From Flavobacterium sp. J27 (GTDB lineage: Bacteria > Bacteroidota > Bacteroidia > Flavobacteriales > Flavobacteriaceae), in contig NZ_PJQW01000006.1 of assembly GCF_004303025.1 (NCBI RefSeq), positions 134,175 through 198,174 on the forward strand: a stretch of 64,000 nt of DNA. Reading direction: 5' to 3'. Each line of letters begins with the position of its first letter. The stretch's first letter is position 1. The notes under the pieces were generated by a model that worked only from the letters and a program-made list of their open reading frames with translations, was not told the origin of the DNA and searched no databases. This document shows, one piece after another, positions 17,319 to 25,378 of the stretch. The translations under genes and the position numbers were made by a program.

Positions 17319-18053
17319 TTAATTACAAGTGGTTGTGGCATCTTTTATAATGGTTGTACCTGTTATTTCTAAATCGCAAACACTTTGTGGAATACTAGCT
17401 ATAAAATTATCTGAAATATCAAGTGTTGTTAAGTGAATTAAAGTACTTAGTTGATTAGGAACTGTAGTAATTGAATTAGAATAAAAACTTAGGTATTCCA
17501 AATTCGTAATTTGTCCAATACCGATAGGAATAGTAGTAATTGAATTAGCTCCAAAATCTAATTCAGTTACTGTGGTAAGTTGACCAATTTGTGAAGGAAT
17601 AGAGGTTAGATTATTGTTATATACATATAAACGGTCTAATTGCTCTAAATTACCTATTGCACTAGGTAAGTTATTAATGAGATTGTTGTTTAACCCCAAA
17701 TAGGTTAACTTATTTAGATTTTGAATTTGACTTGGAAGAGTGGTTAATGCATTATTTCGTAATTCTAAATAAGTAATTTCAGTTAAAAACCCAATTGCGT
17801 TTGGAATGGTTGTAAGACCTTTATCAACCAGGTGCAAACTAGTTACTTTACCATTGGCATTTACCCCTACATTACTCCAAGTACTAATGTCTGTTGTTGT
17901 ATCCCAGCCCAAAGTATTGCCAGGATTTGCATTATATAATGACATTAAGACTTCTCTTTGCGATAAGGTTACTGGTTGCGGATTTTCATCGTCACTACTG
18001 CAACTAGCTAGTAGTAAAAGTAGTACTACAAAATAACGTATTATATTTTTCAT
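17319..18053 (-). CDS. Leucine-rich-repeat lipoprotein, module C
   Basis: The product is about 244 aa, with a signal peptide ending in the lipobox LASC and a mature start SSDDEN that predicts surface export. After a short N-terminal cap there are six regular 23-residue leucine-rich repeats (LTTLPSQIQNLNKLTYLGL then NNNL is typical) and a partial seventh. They end at a cysteine pair (SVCDLEI ... TTTC) that looks like a C-terminal cap. LRR folds of this class usually bind proteins. The start is set at 18053 (MKNIIRYF), 4 nt after the upstream stop. The longer reading from 18080 overlaps the upstream gene and spoils the signal peptide. Confidence 0.88.
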   Translation of the reverse strand: MKNIIRYFVVLLLLLASCSSDDENPQPVTLSQREVLMSLYNANPGNTLGWDTTTDISTWSNVGVNANGKVTSLHLVDKGLTTIPNAIGFLTEITYLELRNNALTTLPSQIQNLNKLTYLGLNNNLINNLPSAIGNLEQLDRLYVYNNNLTSIPSQIGQLTTVTELDFGANSITTIPIGIGQITNLEYLSFYSNSITTVPNQLSTLIHLTTLDISDNFIASIPQSVCDLEITGTTIIKDATTTCN

Positions 18054-18057
18054 AATA

Positions 18058-18546
18058 TTAGAATAAAGAGTTAATTGCATTTCCTGCTAAAACTAAAGAA
18101 TTATTGTTAGTATTTTTATCATCGTTATTAGGGTTGCCATCCAAAAAAATATCTGGGTCATAACTAATTCTTAAGATAATATCGTTTTGGAATTCTGTAG
18201 CGACATCCCAATTTCTTGTATAACTAAAAGTAATTTCACTTCCAGAGTTTAAAACAGTTGGTAAGTTGGCAGTTGCCAAAACCGTTTCTGTAGTGGTACC
18301 TTGAGGTCGTTCAATTAAATAGGCAATTTGTTGTCCTTCGGTTGAACTAAAAGTAGTATTACCTACATTTTTAACATGTCCTCTTATTCTAACTTCTCCT
18401 GTTGTGGCAGAAGATTGAGAGACCATTTCGTAAGTAATAGCGTCAGCTTTTAAATCGATAGATGAAGGAACTGTTGCATCATCATCTGAGTTACAGGCTA
18501 CTAAAAAGCAACAAATACTGGCTAGTAGAAATTTCATTTTTTTCAT
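18058..18546 (-). CDS. CARDB-like lipoprotein, module C
   Basis: The 162-aa protein has the lipobox LVAC and a mature start NSDDDA (surface-export type). The single domain (GEVRIRGHVKNVGNTTFSS, GSEITFSYTRNW, ILRISYDPD, NNDDKNTNNNSL) has the pattern of CARDB/Ig-like adhesion domains: a 'vkNvG' strand, a central hydrophobic strand and a closing 'D.n..NN' turn. It is the second gene of the operon, 4 nt after the 51-aa gene. Binding partner unknown. A second in-frame ATG nine bases downstream is also possible as the start. Confidence 0.75.
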   Translation of the reverse strand: MKKMKFLLASICCFLVACNSDDDATVPSSIDLKADAITYEMVSQSSATTGEVRIRGHVKNVGNTTFSSTEGQQIAYLIERPQGTTTETVLATANLPTVLNSGSEITFSYTRNWDVATEFQNDIILRISYDPDIFLDGNPNNDDKNTNNNSLVLAGNAINSLF

Positions 18547-18550
18547 AGTT

Positions 18551-18706
18551 TCATTTTTTAAAAGTTGTTTTTTTTAAGATTTTGTTTTTATAGATTATAT
18601 TGAGCTCATAATTTCCTTTTTCAAGATGATTAATATTTAGATAGATTTTTTGGGAAGGTGGTTTTTCCAAATGTCCTTCAAAATGATATTTTACTTTTTT
18701 TGACAT
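18551..18706 (-). CDS. Small conserved 51-aa protein of the module family (module C copy)
   Basis: The frame ends at TGA 18551-18553. Starting at ATG 18706 it encodes 51 residues. MSKKVKYHFEG is followed by PSQKIYLNINHLEKGNYE, LNIIYKNKI and TTFKK. An ATG nine bases further upstream (18715) is possible, but it would leave almost no leader behind the -7 element at 18726-18733 and does not align with the module B protein. The gene is first in its operon and lies 4 nt before the CARDB-like lipoprotein. No signal peptide and no known family. Confidence 0.82.
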   Translation of the reverse strand: MSKKVKYHFEGHLEKPPSQKIYLNINHLEKGNYELNIIYKNKILKKTTFKK

Positions 18707-18725
18707 TCTTGGCATTTGTTTCATT

Positions 18726-18791
18726 CAAAGGTATATTGAACTCATTTGTAATTAATTAACAGATGTAACAAAAGCATGAAATGATGTAACA
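18726..18791 (-). promoter_or_regulatory. Promoter and two-box operator of the module C structural operon
   Basis: ATGTAACA at 18763-18770 and again at 18784-18791 start 21 bp apart. On the minus strand the exact -7 element TACCTTTG (18733 to 18726) begins 30 bp from the proximal box, the same spacing as in modules A and B. An inverted half-site GATGTTAC follows at 18796-18803. Confidence 0.75.
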
Positions 18792-18850
18792 TGATGATGT
18801 TACTTCTCTATATTATAGGTATTCGAAGCGTTTTTTTAAAGATAAATAGA

Positions 18851-18881
18851 AATAAAAAAAGCTATCAATATAAATAGCTTA
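18851..18881 (-). terminator. Terminator of the module C regulator gene
   Basis: AAGCTAT (18859-18865) pairs with ATAGCTT (18874-18880). On the minus strand it is followed by a run of T. The stem reaches into the stop codon of the regulator gene. Confidence 0.65.
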
Positions 18882-21683
18882 CTTTGATTTTTGACATTCG
18901 GAAGGAGAAATAGTATATAAGTCTTTAAAGCATTTTGAGAAATAAGTCACTTCATTGAAACCTACAGCATAAGCAATTTCAGAAACCGTGGCACTTGAAT
19001 TTTTTAATAAATCATGCGCCATTTTGAGACGTTCATTTCTAATAAATTCTGTTGCAGAAACGCCAAATAAAGATTTTAATTTGCGATGTAATTGCATGCG
19101 ACTTAAGTTGGCTTCATTTGCAAAATCTTCAGCAGTAAAATCAGGATTTGATACATTTTTATCTAAAATGGTTTCCAATCGAGTTATGAATTTTTCATCG
19201 AAAGAATCGACTACAATTTTTGTAGGTTTTAAGACTAATTCTTGACTGTATCGTTCTTGTAATTTTTTCCTTTCGTTGATTAATTGCAAGACGGTTTCAA
19301 TTATAACCTCATTGTGAAAAGGTTTCGTTAAAAAAGCATCCGCATTATTTTTTAAAGCTTCTATATGACTAATTTCTGTTACTTTTGCAGTTAACAAAAT
19401 AACAGGAATATGAGAGGTTAATTCATTTGATTTTATGTTTTTGGTAAACTCAAAACCATCTATTTTTGGCATCATAACATCAGAAATAATGCAATCTGGT
19501 ATTTCTTTTTGAGCTAATTGAACAGCATCTATTCCGTTTTCAGCTTCTATGATACGATACTTTTCTTCTAATAAAGATTTGAGCACGTTGCGTATCCCTT
19601 TATTATCGTCAACAATAAGTACTATTGGTTTCTCAGAGTTTGTTTTGGCTTCTATTTCTTCTGAGGAGTTCGTTTCTTTTAAATCCGAAGGTGTTATTTT
19701 TAGAGAATGAGTATTTGTTTTGTCTAAAGGAATCCAAACCAAAAAACTCAAGTTGTTATTTTCTAGTTTGGTTTCAATTTTGCCATCATAAAGAGCAACA
19801 AGTTCTTTTACTAATGCTAAACCAATACCAGTTCCGTGTTTTGATGTAGCTGTTTGATAGAAACGATCGAATAGTTTTGGAATATCTTCCGTTTTTATCC
19901 CTGAAACAGCATTGGTAACTGTCATTTTTAAGAAATTCGTTTCAATTTTACTTTCAAATTGAATGATTTCTTCAGGGTTATTAGTATATTTAAATGCGTT
20001 TGATAATAAGTTAGTTACGATTTTTTCAAGAACATCTTTGTCTAAAAAATAGGTTTCTGTTTCGTTAGGAAAGGTGTAAAGAAATTTTTTATCCTTTTCC
20101 TTTGCTTGAAAATCAAAAGATTCAATTATAGCTTGAAGTGTTGCTGTAATATGCTCTTCTTTTAAAATAAGCTTTAAGTTACCACTATCAATTTTTGAGA
20201 GTTCTAATAATTGGTTTACCAATTCGAGCATTCGATCTGAATTTTTTTCAATCAAGTGTAATTTTTCCAATTGTTTTTCCTGATTAATTTCCTTTTGTAA
20301 GCTTTGAACTGGACTTTTTATTAAAGTAAGAGGTGTTCTGAATTCGTGAGAAATATTGGCAAAAAAACGAGATTTTAATTCGTTTAGTTCTTTAATTTTT
20401 TGAGCTGTTTTAATTTTGTTTTTATAATATAATAAGAGGAAAATTGCTAGGGTTGTAATGAGTAAGGCAATGGCAAAGTAAATATACTTTTGTTTTTTTT
20501 CTATTTGATTTTGAGCAGATAATAAGGCTATCTTTTGCTCTTTTTTTTCGGTTTGATATTTTGTTTCTAAAGCAGAAGTTTGCAATCGATTTTCTTTTCG
20601 CATTCCATCTTCTCTTAAGTCATAAGCTAATTCATAATACCCGCTAGATTTTTTATAATTCTCCATTTTGGAATAACAAATGGCTAAGCTGTAAATAAGA
20701 CGTTCATAAGGATCTATTCCAGTTAAATTAAGAGATTCATAAATTTGTTTTGCTTCTAATAAGTTATTAATAGCTTCTTTATATTCTTTTGTTTTTCGTC
20801 TTTGAAAGCTACCATAATACATTAAAGCACGAGCTAATTCTAATTGGTCGTCTTGACTTCTTAAATAGTTTAATCTTTTTAATTGTTCGTTTTTAGCTTT
20901 TTCTAGATCATTTAATTCTAAATAATAAGCGGTTGATAATAAATACAATTGTGAAATATTCCTTATGTTATCCTCTTTTGTTTGGTAATAACGAAAAGCG
21001 AGATCGATATATTTTTTTGCTTCCTCAAGTTTTCCCATCAATTGATACACATCAGCCAAATAACTATAAATCAAATGAATCATTTCTTCTGATTTAATTT
21101 TTTGAGCAATTTGTAACGCTTCAAGCAGGAGTTTTTCTGAAATAGCAGTATTTTTCTCCGTAAATTTTAATCTAGATATTTCAGATCTTCTAATGATAGC
21201 ATCTATCGTCGTTTTATTATTGATGTTATACTTTTTAGAAAGAGAATCTATTTTTAAGAATAGCGGTAAAGAAGTAGCCAATTCATTATCAAAAAAAGCG
21301 GCTAAACCTTGTGCATAGTATAGTTCAATCTGTAATGTTTTTTTAGGATATTTTTGAGCAATAGTAGATGCAATTTCTAAATAATTTACAGTATCTTTTT
21401 CAATAATTTTTGAAGAAATTCTGAATAATTGTAGTGCTGCAATTATTTTTAAGGAATCATTTTTTTTATCTTTCACTAATAGATATCCTTGCTTGGCAAA
21501 AAGATATGCACTATCTACTTTACTGTTTTTTCTGTAAATTTCGGCTAATTCATAGTACAAATTTCCTTTTACTTCTTCAGATGATTCGTTTTGAATTTTA
21601 TGCTCTAAAAGTGCAATGGTTTTATTTTGTGAATAGCCATTTATTACAATTAAGTAGAGTACTATGGAAATCCAATTTTTCAT
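18879..21683 (-). CDS. Hybrid two-component regulator (TPR sensor kinase-REC-AraC), module C
   Basis: The 934-aa protein has a signal peptide (VLYLIVINGYSQ), a TPR sensor region to about residue 370, a coiled coil, a membrane span (YIYFAIALLITTLAIFLLLYY), HisKA with FANISHEFRTP, HATPase (N-box KIVTNLLSNAFKYT; G2 box GTGIGLALVKEL), REC (SDVMMP, LLTAK, LTKPF) and AraC HTH (ANLSRMQLHRKLKSLFGVS, ending ISPSECQKSK). The G1 box reads NAVSG in place of DxGxG. The linker ERKKLQERYSQELVLKP between REC and AraC is nearly invariant in all three paralogues. Because the linker and HTH are so similar, the three regulators may bind each other's sites. Confidence 0.93.
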   Translation of the reverse strand: MKNWISIVLYLIVINGYSQNKTIALLEHKIQNESSEEVKGNLYYELAEIYRKNSKVDSAYLFAKQGYLLVKDKKNDSLKIIAALQLFRISSKIIEKDTVNYLEIASTIAQKYPKKTLQIELYYAQGLAAFFDNELATSLPLFLKIDSLSKKYNINNKTTIDAIIRRSEISRLKFTEKNTAISEKLLLEALQIAQKIKSEEMIHLIYSYLADVYQLMGKLEEAKKYIDLAFRYYQTKEDNIRNISQLYLLSTAYYLELNDLEKAKNEQLKRLNYLRSQDDQLELARALMYYGSFQRRKTKEYKEAINNLLEAKQIYESLNLTGIDPYERLIYSLAICYSKMENYKKSSGYYELAYDLREDGMRKENRLQTSALETKYQTEKKEQKIALLSAQNQIEKKQKYIYFAIALLITTLAIFLLLYYKNKIKTAQKIKELNELKSRFFANISHEFRTPLTLIKSPVQSLQKEINQEKQLEKLHLIEKNSDRMLELVNQLLELSKIDSGNLKLILKEEHITATLQAIIESFDFQAKEKDKKFLYTFPNETETYFLDKDVLEKIVTNLLSNAFKYTNNPEEIIQFESKIETNFLKMTVTNAVSGIKTEDIPKLFDRFYQTATSKHGTGIGLALVKELVALYDGKIETKLENNNLSFLVWIPLDKTNTHSLKITPSDLKETNSSEEIEAKTNSEKPIVLIVDDNKGIRNVLKSLLEEKYRIIEAENGIDAVQLAQKEIPDCIISDVMMPKIDGFEFTKNIKSNELTSHIPVILLTAKVTEISHIEALKNNADAFLTKPFHNEVIIETVLQLINERKKLQERYSQELVLKPTKIVVDSFDEKFITRLETILDKNVSNPDFTAEDFANEANLSRMQLHRKLKSLFGVSATEFIRNERLKMAHDLLKNSSATVSEIAYAVGFNEVTYFSKCFKDLYTISPSECQKSK

Positions 21684-21712
21684 AGGATATAATTATATAG
21701 AGTAAAGTTATA

Positions 21713-21771
21713 CAATTATACTATCAATAATTAATTTTTAATTATTGATTTGTAACATTTTGAATGTTACA
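21713..21771 (-). promoter_or_regulatory. Palindromic TGTAACA site and promoter of the module C regulator
   Basis: TGTAACATT-TTG-AATGTTACA (21751-21771) is a perfect 9-bp inverted repeat with a 3-bp centre. On the minus strand TATAATTG (21720 to 21713) begins 31 bp away, the same octamer as before the module A regulator. Confidence 0.65.
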
Positions 21772-21791
21772 CGTTTTTAAGTTTTTTCCGT

Positions 21792-21820
21792 AAAAAAAAA
21801 GAGCATCAAAGTGCTCTTTT
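21792..21820 (-). terminator. Terminator of the GH5 gene
   Basis: AAAAGAGCA (21797-21805) pairs with TGCTCTTTT (21812-21820). On the minus strand the stem is followed by nine T. It closes the polysaccharide-locus transcript. Confidence 0.85.
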
Positions 21821-21835
21821 CATTCAAATTAACAT

Positions 21836-23728
21836 CTATTTTTTTATAAAAGGAATAGTTTGTTCATACATTGTAACTGTATCGGTTATTCTAAAAAGAT
21901 ATGTTCCAGAAGGAAAATGACTTATATTTATAGTTTTTGGAGTAGGCTGTTGTAAGTAAAGAATTTCTTGTCCAAATCCATTGAAAATAGTTATAGCTGG
22001 GTTACTCATTTTTTTACTGTATTGAAAAGAAATGCTTTCATTAGCAGGATTTGGAAAAAGTACAACTTCAGAAGAGTTGTATGTTTCTTCTTTTACGTTT
22101 ATATCAGTTAATTCCATTCTTGAAGCTGAAGTAGTTGACCAATCAAAAGCTTCCCAACCTGAAACAGTTTCTCTATTGCAATTCATTCCTGAGCCAGAAC
22201 CACCTTCTGAACTTACAAATTTACCATTAAACCCTTTTAATGCTATTTGTCCATTCATTTCAACCCATTCAAAAGCTTCCCAACCTGCAATGGCATTACT
22301 AGAACAAGTCATAGCGGCAGTACCATTTTGAGAATTAACATATTTTCCATTATTGCCTCTAAGAGCTATTTTGCCATCTCCAGCATTTATAACTGTAAAT
22401 TTCTCCCATAAACTAACACTAGTACGATTTGCTGTAATTGGACCTACACCATTATTGGAACATACATATTGATTGCTATTACGTAACCAAATAGTTTGAT
22501 TGAATGGTTTTGAAGGAATTAGTAAATCGTGTAATGCATTTTTATAAGAAGCATTAGCTAATTTTATATTATTTATCAAACCATTTAACCAAGATTCTGT
22601 GTTGCTAGTGGAAGGTTTAGTACCTCCATATTTAAGATAATTGGTTATGGTGTCCCATCCAGAGGTGCTATTAAAAGAATAAATAGAACGGTCTGTGTTT
22701 TGTCTTTTCCAAGCCCAAAAAGCCCAACCTACATTTTGTGTGTCATAGTCTATTCGAGCCGATTTTACCCAAGTAGCTGTATTTTCTCCAAATTCACCCG
22801 TCCATAATGGGATATTTAAATTGTTTGCCAAATTTTTTATAGTCGTTAAACTTGGGTTGGGATTACTTTCCCCTTGAGAACCATAATAATGGTTTGAAAA
22901 AACTAAGTTATTGTCCCAACGTTCTTGCATATCATAAAAGTCGCTAGAATAATAATTTCCTTCCGCAAAAATTAAATGATTGCTGTCTTCAGAACGTATT
23001 TGAGCAGTCATTTCTTTGTAAGCTTGCTTCAGTTTGTATTTTTCAGATTGAATGTCTAATTTAGGTTCGTTTAGTAAATCATAGCCTGCAATCCATTCGT
23101 TTCCTGCATAGTTTTTGTAGTGATTCGCAATGTGTTTCCAAACTTTTTTAGCTATTTCTACATTGGCCCAATTATTTCCCCAGAAAGTAACACTCGTTCC
23201 AGGATTGTCGGAATGATGGTCAGGATTTTGATAACCTGGTGCTGCATGCATACATAATATTACATAAATATTATTAGCACTTGCCCAATTAACTGCCTTG
23301 TCTAGCCAAACAAAACCATCATTTTTAACCGTATTAGAACTGCTATTCCAAAACATATTATAATGATACGGAATTCGTATTACGTTATAACCTAATTCTT
23401 TTACTCTGGCAAAATCGGCATTTGTGATGTAATTATTTCTCCAATTAGTTTCAAAATTTTGAATTTTTGTTTCATTATTGCCCAACAAATCTTTCAAACC
23501 AGCTCGTATTTGAGAATGTGATTTTATACCGTTTTGATCTAAATTCATCATGTAACCTTCCCACAAAAGCCAATTCCCAAAATTAACTCCTCTGAGTGTA
23601 ATAGGGTTTCCCTCTTTTAAAATTTTACTTCCTGTTGCAGAAACTGTTAAACGTTGTGCATAATTTATGGCTGTACACAATAAGAGGATACTAAGCCAAA
23701 TTGTCTTTTTATTTTTTAATGTTTTCAT
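21836..23728 (-). CDS. GH5-family glycoside hydrolase with beta-trefoil-like module and T9SS sorting domain
   Basis: The 630-aa secreted enzyme has a signal peptide (ending INYA-Q) and a GH5 catalytic barrel from about 26 to 365. The acid/base is Glu 221 (LLNEP) and the nucleophile Glu 312 (WTGEFGE). GVNFGNWLLWEGYM and NVIRIPYHYN are further GH5 landmarks. Residues about 410-535 hold a repeated fascin/trefoil-like module (NNGKYVNSQNGTA, GWEAFEW; then NGKFVSSEGG, GWEAFDW), possibly carbohydrate-binding. The C-terminus from about 553 (VVLFPNPANESISF) is a type A T9SS sorting domain, so the enzyme should be released or anchored outside the cell. It is 149 nt behind the GH30 gene. Substrate is not readable from sequence; beta-1,3- or beta-1,6-glucan is inferred from the neighbours. 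Confidence 0.92.
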   Translation of the reverse strand: MKTLKNKKTIWLSILLLCTAINYAQRLTVSATGSKILKEGNPITLRGVNFGNWLLWEGYMMNLDQNGIKSHSQIRAGLKDLLGNNETKIQNFETNWRNNYITNADFARVKELGYNVIRIPYHYNMFWNSSSNTVKNDGFVWLDKAVNWASANNIYVILCMHAAPGYQNPDHHSDNPGTSVTFWGNNWANVEIAKKVWKHIANHYKNYAGNEWIAGYDLLNEPKLDIQSEKYKLKQAYKEMTAQIRSEDSNHLIFAEGNYYSSDFYDMQERWDNNLVFSNHYYGSQGESNPNPSLTTIKNLANNLNIPLWTGEFGENTATWVKSARIDYDTQNVGWAFWAWKRQNTDRSIYSFNSTSGWDTITNYLKYGGTKPSTSNTESWLNGLINNIKLANASYKNALHDLLIPSKPFNQTIWLRNSNQYVCSNNGVGPITANRTSVSLWEKFTVINAGDGKIALRGNNGKYVNSQNGTAAMTCSSNAIAGWEAFEWVEMNGQIALKGFNGKFVSSEGGSGSGMNCNRETVSGWEAFDWSTTSASRMELTDINVKEETYNSSEVVLFPNPANESISFQYSKKMSNPAITIFNGFGQEILYLQQPTPKTINISHFPSGTYLFRITDTVTMYEQTIPFIKK

Positions 23729-23877
23729 GTGTTTGTTTTGAATTAATTTTTGTTTTGATCTATTAAAAAAAGAGACAATTGACTAGTATATGTCTTATAG
23801 TATTAAATAATAGATTTCTGGATGTAATGCATTGTTCTAATTTAATTAAACGATATTTTTATTTACTTTTTTTAAGC

Positions 23878-25377
23878 TTATTCGCTTATTATTGATTGAA
23901 TCGCATGAGCAGGTATTTCAATACTGATTTCTTTATTTTGTAGGATTAATTTATACGTAATCAAATTATCCGTTTTATTCATTACTATGGTTACAATTTG
24001 TCCATTAGGATTTTTAAAAGAAGTACTTTCTAAGGAACTTCTGCTAGTTGCTGTACTTATTCTTTTGGCATTGGGTTGGATAAATTTTGAAAAATGACCA
24101 ATATAATAGTAGGATGGAGTATAAATTAATTCGTTTTTACTTAAATCCGCATGAATAGGCGCAAAGCAAAAATTTCCTACATGATTTGGACCACCGTGTT
24201 CATCTAATAGTATATTCCAATCGGTCCAACCTACAGTTCCATTATTAAAATCGTTAATCATAGCATTACCGTATTTTTCTCCATGACTCCATTTTTGATA
24301 TTCCTTTGCGTTAAAGACTTCTTTGCAACCTTCTGTAAATAATAGATTTTTTGTTGGATAGGATTCATTCACAGCTTTAACATTGTCAAATTTTGGCTCG
24401 GCTCCAGTCCAAGTTTCGTACCAATGAAAACCCAATCCCCAAACATATTTAGCCGCTTCTTTATCTTCAAAAATGGTGTTTGCACGATGAACCATTAAAT
24501 CTCGATTATGATCCCAAACAATGATTTTCTTCTCTTGATAACCTTCTTTCTCCATAGTAGGACCTAAATGATTCTTCAAAAAATCTCTTTCTTCTTCAGC
24601 AGTATAAATACATGATTCCCATGTTTGTGTAGCCATTGGCTCATTTTGTATGGTAAACCCCCAAACAGGAATATCTTCTTGCTCATATGCTTTGATAAAT
24701 TTAGTATAATAAGTTGCCCAAGAAGCATAATATTTTGGTAATAATTGTCCGCCTTGAAGCATGTTTTGGTTACTTTTCATAAATGCTGGAGGACTCCAAG
24801 GACTGAAATAGAAAACAAGATTTTTTCCAATCAATTTTTGTGCTTTTTTGATTAGAGGAATTTTAAACTGCTTGTCAACAGCAATCGAAAACGTGTTTAA
24901 TTGTTCGTCGTCGTCTTGTATATAAGTATAACTTGTGGAACTAAAATCACAACTATTCATATTGGTACGAATAATATTGTAATTGTTTCCATTTTTACTG
25001 TAATACGCATTTAAAAATTCTTGTTGTTTGTCTTCACTAAGTTTAGCAAATACTTCAGCAGAAGCATCCGTAATAGCACCTCCAATTCCTAAAAAAGTTT
25101 GGAATTCTACCGCATCGTTTACAGTAATAAAAGTTTCAATTTCTTTAGGTTGTTGCGTTGTAACAAAGCTTTTCGTATCGGATAAACTTAATCGCAACGT
25201 TGTATTTTCAGCTGTGGTGTATACTTGAGCTTTTTCTATAGTTGTTTTCGTTACTTCTTGTTTTTCAATTACAGGTGCTTTTTCAGTACTAGATGAATTA
25301 GATTGCTGGCAAGAATTTGTAATTAAATTAAATAGGGCAAATATAAATAAAGGTGTTTTTTTCATTTCTATTTTCAT
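23878..25377 (-). CDS. GH30-family glycoside hydrolase (glucosylceramidase-like), probably periplasmic
   Basis: The product is about 499 aa. It has the GH30 landmarks FLGIGGAITDASAEVF, FSPWSPPAFMKSN, the acid/base Glu in TIQNEP and the nucleophile Glu in LLFTEGC, plus the C-terminal beta-sandwich typical of the family (VTIVMNKTDN, IEIPAHAIQSI). The overall pattern is nearest to subfamily 1, which includes exo-acting beta-glucosidases and beta-1,6-glucosidases. The N-terminus is lipoprotein-like (NSCQQSNSSS) but lacks acidic residues after the cysteine, so it is predicted to stay inside, on the periplasmic face. The start is set at 25377, one base after the upstream stop. ATG 25365 (MKKTPLFIF) is equally plausible. 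Confidence 0.92.
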   Translation of the reverse strand: MKIEMKKTPLFIFALFNLITNSCQQSNSSSTEKAPVIEKQEVTKTTIEKAQVYTTAENTTLRLSLSDTKSFVTTQQPKEIETFITVNDAVEFQTFLGIGGAITDASAEVFAKLSEDKQQEFLNAYYSKNGNNYNIIRTNMNSCDFSSTSYTYIQDDDEQLNTFSIAVDKQFKIPLIKKAQKLIGKNLVFYFSPWSPPAFMKSNQNMLQGGQLLPKYYASWATYYTKFIKAYEQEDIPVWGFTIQNEPMATQTWESCIYTAEEERDFLKNHLGPTMEKEGYQEKKIIVWDHNRDLMVHRANTIFEDKEAAKYVWGLGFHWYETWTGAEPKFDNVKAVNESYPTKNLLFTEGCKEVFNAKEYQKWSHGEKYGNAMINDFNNGTVGWTDWNILLDEHGGPNHVGNFCFAPIHADLSKNELIYTPSYYYIGHFSKFIQPNAKRISTATSRSSLESTSFKNPNGQIVTIVMNKTDNLITYKLILQNKEISIEIPAHAIQSIISE

Positions 25378-25378
25378 T

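Noticed and set aside
23729..23877. Separate promoter for the GH5 gene
   Set aside because: The 149-bp gap is long enough, but I found neither a TAnnTTTG element at a sensible distance nor the GTAGTAAA motif, so no promoter was called.
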